Source: Thermothielavioides terrestris NRRL 8126 (taxonomy: Eukaryota > Ascomycota > Sordariomycetes > Sordariales > Chaetomiaceae). From it: a DNA stretch of 64,000 nucleotides. Position 1 is the stretch's first letter. Each line of letters opens with the position of its first letter. Below, piece after piece: positions 57,294 to 64,000 of the stretch. The stretch is from the NCBI RefSeq assembly GCF_000226115.1, contig NC_016458.1:496001-560000 (forward strand), given 5' to 3'. The notes under the pieces were generated by a model. The model saw only the letters and a list, made by a program, of their open reading frames with translations, made no database searches and had not been told where the DNA came from. Both the position numbers and the translations under genes were made by a program.

Positions 57294-57912
57294 GACATAG
57301 CTGTTGCGAGCGGCCGGTCCGGAAAGTCCGTGTAGGTGGTACGGCTTGTTCTGCTTCGCGTGTTTGCGATGCAGGAGGACGTCCGAGATCAGGATCAGTC
57401 CATATGTTCTTTCAACTTTTTTTATATTGTAAAACGGAAATGAAAGCCTCAAGTCACGACTCGAGAAAAGCCTGGGTATTCTTTCCGGAGAGTGAGCAGC
57501 TCAGATACAGTGCATTCAGTACCGACGGGGGTCACGCAGCGCTAAGGTCTGGTGAGAACATTAAATCTCACGCGAATGGCCCGCCCGAGAGTAACGCTCA
57601 GCGCGAGCGGCAACTGGTCAGATGCACGATCATCGCCCCGTGACTCGTGACTCGGCACGCCGGTGGTGACTGCCTTCTCGCGTTGCAAGCGCAGCCAGCT
57701 GGTTTACGGAGTCGTGAACGGATGTTCCTGCTTGTCCCACTGGAGCGGCGGGCCGCGTCGGCGTATCGTCGGACCGTGTTGGACGGTGTCGGGCCGTTGT
57801 TGCGGGCCGCCAGGCACACCATGCCGAGCCGGTGCGATCTGGTTTATAAGTGACGCCGTGTATTGCTGTTCCAATGCATCACCACTCAGACTCTCGAAGA
57901 TCCCTTGAAGTC
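57294..57912. other. Intergenic, permease 3' side and GFA gene leader
   Basis: No gene is seen. Two overlapping TGACTC words (GTGACTCGTGACTC near 57641-57654) resemble Gcn4/CPC1 half sites, about 260 bp before the next start codon. Confidence 0.45.
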
Positions 57913-59337
57913 ATGGCCGCTGCCCGGAATTTCACCATCTCCTGCCACTGCGGTGCCGCTCGGCAGGCCGTGGCTCCGCGGGGCAACCAGAGCCTCTTCT
58001 CCGAGGTGTCGTTCTGCCACTGCGACAGCTGCCGCCACCTGACAGGCCTGCTGTGCGCCTCCTACGCCCCTATTTCCTCCCACCCTGCTCCCTCCGTTGC
58101 CGGGCTGCAGAGTTATTCCACCTCACCGGCCTCGACCAGGTATTTCTGCTCCACCTGCGGCTGCCACGTCTTCCGCGCCAGCCGGCCGTCCCCATCCTCG
58201 GCCCCTGAGCAATGGTCATGGGAGGTCGCCACGGGCGCCGTCGTCGACGGCCCGGCGCCCACCTCCAGCCTCCCTGAGCAATGGCGCCACCTTCACATCC
58301 GCGACACCAAAGACGGCGGCCTCTCTGCCTGGCTGCCCAACGCCGACCCCCCTCCACAATCCTCAGAGCACTCCCCCGCCTCCCCAGACCAAAGCACCAC
58401 GCTCCCAGCCTCCTGCCACTGCCGCTCCATCTCCCTCCAAATCACCCGGCCCTCGCCCGACCCAGCCCTCAACCCGGACTCCCCGTACGCCGACCTGCTG
58501 CTCCCCTACCACAGCACCCCCTCCACCACCGTCTCCAACCCCTCCCGCGAGAAGTGGTACCTGCGCCCCGACCCGGCGCTCCTCCGCTCGCATCATTCCC
58601 CATCCCCAAACCACCAGCCCCAACACGTCCGCTACCTCGCCGGGACCTGCGCCTGCGAGACCTGCCGCCTGACCAGCGGCTTCGAGATCCAGACATGGTC
58701 CTTCATCCCCCGCCGCAACATCCTCATCCGCCTCTCCCAGCCGGGCGAAGCCGGGTCGTCCACCAACCCAGCCGCAACCGCAAACGCCTCCTCCCACCCA
58801 GATCCACAGCAACAGCAACAGGAGGAGGAGCAGCAGCACCAGCAACCGCAGAAACCGCACCAGGAGCAGGAGCAGCAGCAACAGGAGGAGCAGCAGCAGC
58901 AACAGAAGCAGCAGCAGCAGCAGCAGCAGCCGCAACCAGAGGGGGAGGAAAAAGAAGAAGAGGACTACCGCCCGCTCGACTTCACCCGCCTGCCCACCAA
59001 CTCACCGCTGAAAGCCTACGAGTCCTCGCCAGGCCGACTGCGCGAGTTCTGCGGGCGCTGCGGCGCCACCGTCTTCTGGCACGACCGTGTGCGGCCGGAT
59101 CTGATCGACGTCAGCGCAGGGCTGTTCCGCGCGGCCGCGGGCGCGAGGGCGGAGGACTGGCTGGCGTGGTGGACCGGCCGGGTCAGTTTCTCGGAGGAGG
59201 CTGGGACAGGCAGGCACGGCGGGGCCAAGGCGTGGGGGAAAGGGGTGATTAAGGCTTTGGAGCGGCGTTTGAAGGCACACCATCAGGGTCAGAGCGAGAG
59301 TCAGGTCCGCGTCAGCAGGGGCAGCGACGGTGCTTGA
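57913..59337 (+). CDS. Tandem GFA/CENP-V-domain protein with polyglutamine linker
   Basis: An intron-less frame of 474 residues. The first GFA (Mss4-like zinc) domain runs from about residue 6 (ISCHCGAARQAV, FCHCDSCRHLTG, YFCSTCGCHVF). The second starts near residue 180 with SCHCRSISLQI and GTCACETCRLTSG, and is completed after a long insert by FCGRCGATVFWHDR near residue 385. Each has the paired CxxC/CxC zinc ligands of glutathione-dependent formaldehyde-activating-enzyme-like proteins. The insert inside domain 2 (about residues 290-345) is almost pure Gln/Glu/Pro, encoded by CAG/CAA repeats at about 58806-58935. Real activity of fungal GFA-domain proteins is uncertain. ATG 57913 is used; an in-frame ATG at 57874 is possible. 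Confidence 0.85.
   Translation: MAAARNFTISCHCGAARQAVAPRGNQSLFSEVSFCHCDSCRHLTGLLCASYAPISSHPAPSVAGLQSYSTSPASTRYFCSTCGCHVFRASRPSPSSAPEQWSWEVATGAVVDGPAPTSSLPEQWRHLHIRDTKDGGLSAWLPNADPPPQSSEHSPASPDQSTTLPASCHCRSISLQITRPSPDPALNPDSPYADLLLPYHSTPSTTVSNPSREKWYLRPDPALLRSHHSPSPNHQPQHVRYLAGTCACETCRLTSGFEIQTWSFIPRRNILIRLSQPGEAGSSTNPAATANASSHPDPQQQQQEEEQQHQQPQKPHQEQEQQQQEEQQQQQKQQQQQQQPQPEGEEKEEEDYRPLDFTRLPTNSPLKAYESSPGRLREFCGRCGATVFWHDRVRPDLIDVSAGLFRAAAGARAEDWLAWWTGRVSFSEEAGTGRHGGAKAWGKGVIKALERRLKAHHQGQSESQVRVSRGSDGA
58806..58935 (+). repeat. CAG/CAA microsatellite (polyglutamine)
   Basis: Imperfect CAG/CAA/GAG triplet repeat within the second GFA domain coding sequence. Likely length-variable between strains. 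Confidence 0.8.
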
Positions 59338-59866
59338 GAAAGGCCAAGGGCCAGTTGTCTATGCCTTACATCTAAGCCGCGAGGCTACATCTATGGATGG
59401 TCGTAGATGCCCTATCATGCAACGTGTCGTAGGCCGGATGCCGTAGATATAGCGAACCCTCCACTGTTTGCCGAACAGTAAATATGCGTACAAGCAGGAG
59501 GGTCATGCGATAAGACGACATTCCCAAACTCGTGTCGATGCGAGAGCCACTGTTCTTCTCCGCTGTTGACGTGAACCGGAGATTAACAGGGCGGTATGCT
59601 CAGCGGCTACAGGCGGGGTGAACATACCTGTCAACAGTCTGACGGAGAACGGGCGCGGTTCGAGCGTCTACCAATGGACTTGAACCATGCGGCAGCCCAG
59701 CCCACCGGCAACCGGCCACCCATTTTCGCCTGGTCATGTTTCAAAATATGGCGAAAGGCGGCGAGGGGAACGCCTGGAATCCGATCCAAGGGAACCCCTG
59801 ACCGCATTGGTAGCCTACCGGCGTTCCCGCCTCCTGCTTCCTGCTGCAGTGGCGACGTAGGGCAAG
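59338..59866. other. Convergent 3' region, GFA and TAD2 genes
   Basis: 530 bp between two convergent stop codons. No coding is supported. Confidence 0.5.
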
Positions 59867-61878
59867 CTAGGCCGCGGGGGCCCCCGCAGCCGCAGTAGGG
59901 TCCTCAGCCGTCGCTTCAATATTTGATTCTTGATCGTCGGTCGTGCTTGAGCCGGAGTCGCCCTGAGCCGTCGGCACAGCGTTGGCGACAATCATAGGGC
60001 CACCCGCGTGACCATCGCGCTCCATCATTGCCGCCAGGCGGGCGGCTCGGCCTTCCTTCTTCCTCGGGACGGGAGCTGCGCAAGACGTCAGCGGACACTC
60101 GGAGCCACCAGGTATTGTGAATGACCGACCCCTATTGTTCTCCTGGACATAAAACTGCCTCAACAAGGTCACGGCCTCATCTCGCCCCCAGCCCCCTTCG
60201 GCCTCGAATCCACGCTCAATATTACCGCCATCCCCTGGAAGATTGGCGGACTCCATGTGAGAAATAATGATGCCGTTCTCGTCCTTGTTATCTTCCATCG
60301 CATTCCTCTGATCCGAAACGCCGTCTGTCGACGCCGGGAGGCGCTCGAGAACAGGCCTCGCGAGGCCCTTGCCCTTCTGGGGTGTAGGCGTCGGCGGGGC
60401 GGAAGCCATGGAACGCGGCGAGTTCTTGTGGATCCGGAAGACACCGCCGGTGCCGCCAAACTTGTCGTTGACGGCGCCGAAATACACCTTCTTAATCCCG
60501 AGCTGCCGGAGGAGAGAGGCGCACATGACACACGGCTCAACTGTGACATAGAGGGTACACTCTCGGATGATCGATATGTCCACGCGAGGCGACGGGTGAA
60601 GCTTTTGGCCGTAAGGATAGAGGTGGCCGTCGCGTGGATCGACGTCTCCCCAGGTACTGGTTTCGGCGGGCTGCATCTCATTGGTCTTGTCAGTAAGAGG
60701 CGCCCTGGTAGTGTCTAGCCCCTCACGAGAGCCATTCGTTGCGGGCTCGAGGTCGGCGGAAGACGAGTAGGACAGCAGGGCGGATATAGCCATGAGCTCG
60801 GCATGCCTTGTGCCGTTACGGGTGACGTTGGTAGCGTTCATGCCTTTCGCGATGACCCGCTCCTTGTAGACAAGAACGCAACCGACCGGGGTCTCATTGG
60901 TTCGGAGAGCAAGTCTGGCCTACCGAGCTTGTTAGCAAAGCTAAAACGGCAGTCAGGAAGCTGACAGCAGATGCAGGGAGCGTCGAATGTCAGTGTTTCC
61001 GGCAGGAGGGGCTCTTGCAGCTCGAAACGCAACAGATCTCCTCGCCCACCAACCACAGAGGCATCGACATATGCTTCCAATTTTAAGAACAAAAACACAT
61101 TAGTTCCCAGACTCACCATATCCAGAGCCTCCCTCATAAACCGGCTATGTTTGGCCCTCTCGGCTGCCTGCTCGGGCGTCTCGTGCTTGGCCTGGATCTG
61201 GATCGTGTCGCTACCGAGCTGAATCGTCGTCGTCACGGGCATCGCTGCCGTCTCCTCAGACTTACTGGTCTGGGCTGCCGAGCATTCCAGCGAGCCTGGG
61301 AGCGCCGGCGTCACGCCCCGCGCAGTGGCGCTGTCGGTGCCATTGGGGCCCGGATAGCAGGGGAACGTGCCGTTCTGCGCGGCTCCGGCGCCAGTGCCGT
61401 TCACACCGTCATGAAGCGGGGTCGTCGGCGCCGCCGACCGGTTGTCATTGAGCTCCAGGCGCGACAGCACGCCGCTCAGCTGGGCGTCGGCGGCGGGCGA
61501 ATCCGCCTTGGTCGGCGAGCAGTCCAACTTCCCGGCAGGAGGGTTGGGCGGCGAGATCGAAGCCATTCCGGGGACGGGCGTCTTGGGGTTGGCTGGGTCC
61601 GATGCCGCTGACGAAGATGAGGCCGCCATCATATCGCTGGCAGCGTGGCGGCCGCCGGCGTCAACGTCGTCGTGGGGTTGTCGGGAAGAAGGCGGCGTGC
61701 TCGAGCCGGAGCCAGCAGTCGAGCAGGGAAGGATTGGCTGACTCGTTCGTCGAGCGAAGGGTACAAGGTCCACAACTTGCAGAAGGGTGTTGACAGGAAA
61801 CAGAAAGAGCGACTGCAGAAACGCAGCGATTTTGAGGCCGGTGGCCGAGATGGCTTTAAGGAAGAGCGTGCCTGCCAT
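59867..61878 (-). CDS. TAD2: tRNA-specific adenosine deaminase subunit Tad2
   Basis: Three exons (61878-61117, 60919-60130, 60075-59867) join in phase to 586 residues. The deaminase core starts at about residue 240 (FMREALDMARLALRTNETPVGCVLVYK). It has the zinc site His293-Ala-Glu295 and Cys384/Cys387 in VTVEPCVMCASLL, and ends with FYVQENNRAPVPRKKEGR. Tad2 with Tad3 converts A34 to inosine in tRNA anticodons. Two oddities stand out. About 240 residues precede the core, starting with a hydrophobic stretch (LKIAAFLQSLFLFPVNTLL). About 88 residues separate the HAE and PCxxC motifs, more than usual. The 54-nt last intron (GCTGAC branch) is a multiple of three, but splicing restores the family ending. 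The start is uncertain because the frame stays open to 62352. Confidence 0.85.
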
Positions 61879-62895
61879 TTTTGACCACCAGCAGCCTGTC
61901 GAACCTCTTTGAACCTCAACTCTTGCCCCCGGACGACCACCTCCAATGAAGTCGCAGCTGATCCAGCCGCGGCGAATAAGAATAAAAGCAAAAGCAGGCA
62001 ACTGCTCAAAATAAAGAGCAGATACTTCCGTCAAATAATGCTGGTACGAGTGATGCCGGGATGAAAATGCTCGTGCCAGAAAGTGAAGGTGCAACTTCGC
62101 CCAAAGCAGGCTCCGTGTGTTCGGGATAAAATAAGGACCAAGAGAGGACCTTGTAGCGAGCACACGGTGACAGTAAGCTGAATCAAAAAGAAGGCTGAAT
62201 CTTGACTTCAATGGAGCCTGCATGCCCACAGGCAACCTGAAGAGGCGTTGTCCAAATACATTACACAGGAAGCATCGAACATTCACAGAACCGACAGAAT
62301 CATTTGTGACATTGAAAGGGTGAAAGAGTGGGTCAACCAGTGAAAAAAACATGTGGATACTAACGAAGTTCTCAAACCCCCGATAAGCTCACGAAGTACG
62401 GAATACCGAGGTTCGCTCAGGTGTGTGGATGGGTGAATTTACAGTACAAACAATGCCGCTTGGTTGCGTGCCATCGACGAGTGAAAGCAAATCACAGTCA
62501 TCACCACGCTAAAGGGACAGGCTGAAATAAATTAACGATGGCCTGTGAAGACCTTCAATTGTCAAGCCCGAAGAGCCGAGCTACCTGCTGTCTGGCCCGA
62601 CAGTCCGAAGCCCAGTCAAAGGAGTAGCAAGGGCAGCAACGCCTCGGAGTCGGGCCCTCACAGACCACCAAGCTTCGTCCTCCCCCCGACCCATCCGCAA
62701 CCACAAACCACACTCGCCTGCCATCGCTAAGCAGAGCAAGCAAGCCTCGAATATAGTACATGCATAGGAAGAGAAGAGGACGACCACATGTCTCTAATCC
62801 AGCCCTGGGGTATCATAGTCAAAAATGCACTCGCTAACAACAAACCAGAAACATCACATGCATATCAAAACACTTGCCCAGATGAACACAGGAGG
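61879..62895. other. TAD2 upstream region
   Basis: The TAD2 frame stays open upstream to 62352 but has non-coding character, so it is read as 5' UTR/promoter. The rest shows no gene and includes the 3' side of the right-edge gene. Confidence 0.45.
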
Positions 62896-64000
62896 TTATT
62901 GCAACCTCCAGGTTTGCACCGATGGCAGGCGAGGGACAATTCTCCTCACCCGCCGTGACACCGTACACCGGAGGGCCCCTAGGCTCCCGGTGACAGACTG
63001 GATCGTCGACCGGACTTGGCCAACGATGCCGGACGGCGACGGTGGTGGTGACGGCAAGGTTTTCGAGACAGGCAACGCCACGCTCGGCGGCCCGGCGCAC
63101 CGAGGTGCCAGCCGGGCCAGAGATATGCTGCTGATGGCAAGAATGTTGACGAGGTTGACTTGATCTGCCAGGAGCGCCTGCAGAGCGCGGGCGCAGAGAA
63201 GAGAGACAAGACCAAACACGGCAAGCTGGAAGAAGAATGTGTTGTTGATCACACCTTCCCCAGCGACGTTGCACCGTGTTGGCAGGGTCGAGAACACCGT
63301 GGTCCTCAACATCGCATGGGCTGCTCCAACGTCCAGTTGGACGCCGCGCAGTGCATCGACGAGGGCAGACGACCCAAGCTCGCGGCCAGGGAGCAGCTGG
63401 CTCGCCAGGGAGCTGCTTACGCAACCCTGGTCGTGGCGAGCAGCGCTGCCCAGCGAGCCGTCGACAACACCATGGCATGGCTGGCTGGAAGCTGCCGAGG
63501 ACGTTGAACCGGTCGCACGCAGGAGGCGCGGTTGCCAAGCTGCAGCCGTGGCGAGCTGAGAAATCGTGCGAGGCGAGACGGCGTCGGTCGAAACAGCCGC
63601 TTCAACGGTGGAGGATGCGGGGCCAGCAACAGTGGCGGGTTCTAGCCTCCGAGGTCCAGGTGACGTGCACGGACTAACCGACGACTGTGCAGCACGGGCA
63701 AACACAGTGCTGGGCGCTCCACCGTTGTGATACTCGCTGTGCATGGCGGTAGAAGAAACCGGGAGAAGAGGCCCGATCTCAGAAGCATCGCCATGGGTAA
63801 TGCGGCCATCGCTGGACGGGCAAGGAACGCCTGCCTCCGAACCGGCAAGCCTGTTGTGATTGGTGTTCAATTGTCTGAGCGTCGACGACCTGCCAGAGGT
63901 GCGGTCTCGTTCACGGAAGCTCGGCTCAGGATCATAGTACCACGCGCCGTCAATTGAGCTGGCGGCGATGGCGGGTCTCTCGTCAACAGGTCGGTCGCCT
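62896..64000 (-). CDS. Unrecognised protein, truncated by right window edge
   Basis: A minus-strand frame is open from the window edge (64000) to a stop at 62896, at least 367 codons. Near the edge it reads GAWYYDPEPSFRERDR, then a long Ser/Ala/Pro-rich stretch, then a hydrophobic segment (NNTFFFQLAVFGLVSLLCARALQALL) that could be a membrane helix, and a basic C-terminus (VSRRVRRIVPRLP). No domain is recognised. The true gene may have introns in this part or end earlier, so the 3' boundary is tentative. The 5' end lies outside the window. Confidence 0.4.
   Translation of the reverse strand, partial: GDRPVDERPAIAASSIDGAWYYDPEPSFRERDRTSGRSSTLRQLNTNHNRLAGSEAGVPCPSSDGRITHGDASEIGPLLPVSSTAMHSEYHNGGAPSTVFARAAQSSVSPCTSPGPRRLEPATVAGPASSTVEAAVSTDAVSPRTISQLATAAAWQPRLLRATGSTSSAASSQPCHGVVDGSLGSAARHDQGCVSSSLASQLLPGRELGSSALVDALRGVQLDVGAAHAMLRTTVFSTLPTRCNVAGEGVINNTFFFQLAVFGLVSLLCARALQALLADQVNLVNILAISSISLARLAPRCAGPPSVALPVSKTLPSPPPSPSGIVGQVRSTIQSVTGSLGALRCTVSRRVRRIVPRLPSVQTWRLQ

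Noticed and set aside
55917..57452. 511-codon minus-strand frame opposite the purine permease
   Set aside because: It runs across the permease exons and introns, has His/Asp/Gly-rich shadow composition and no domain; the permease is certain.

Overview
The window looks like a chromosome segment of a filamentous ascomycete, most likely Sordariomycetes (Sordariales-like by gene content and style). The reasons are GC-rich genes with short GT-AG introns carrying CTRAC branch points, families typical of Pezizomycotina (DUF8021, a lone AA8 cytochrome, an AzgA-type purine permease, a PTH11-like fragment), and a large AT-rich repeat island whose elements carry the C-to-T/G-to-A decay of repeat-induced point mutation (RIP). 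Gene models are hand-spliced. Reading frames were checked across every junction, but no transcript or database search was available.

Left arm (1-16.3 kb). The window opens in the decayed tail of a copia-type element (1 to about 153). It continues with a sparse stretch holding a 51-T homopolymer and a possible 33-residue Cys-rich microprotein. Then come an RRM-type gene broken by a frameshift, a cytochrome P450 whose stop codon overlaps the RRM stop, a PTH11-like fragment, a SAM methyltransferase, a second P450, a secreted DUF8021 protein, an unassigned open frame and a GNAT acetyltransferase.

Repeat island (16,368-30,476). A Ty1/copia element with 210-bp LTRs and AGAGT target-site duplications contains a complete Ty3/gypsy element in the opposite orientation (19,997-27,568; 250-bp LTRs, AGATA duplications). 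A third, 497-bp LTR-like insert (28,360-28,856; ATAG duplications) splits the copia reverse transcriptase. All coding capacity is destroyed by stops and Cys-to-Tyr changes. The outermost parts of the LTRs are less mutated than the inner LTR copies.

Right arm (30.5-64 kb). This holds a membrane-anchored kelch-type protein, a stand-alone AA8 heme protein with a GC-AG intron, and a 3.8-kb gene-poor gap. After the gap come an SREBP-like bHLH factor with a long loop, a small disordered protein, an alpha/beta-hydrolase remnant, a 619-aa disordered protein and a Cys- and DPF-rich protein. Next are Lunapark and a Golgi golgin in divergent orientation, the purine permease, a double-GFA protein with a polyglutamine linker, the tRNA adenosine deaminase subunit Tad2 with a long N-terminal extension, and an unidentified gene running off the right edge.

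The right arm is mostly housekeeping and membrane-traffic genes. The left arm is more accessory (two P450s, a methyltransferase, a secreted protein, broken genes) but has no recognisable biosynthetic backbone enzyme. I found no clearly new multi-gene system. The most distinctive signals are the three-layer nested retroelement, the edge-sparing pattern of its mutations, and several unusual gene structures.
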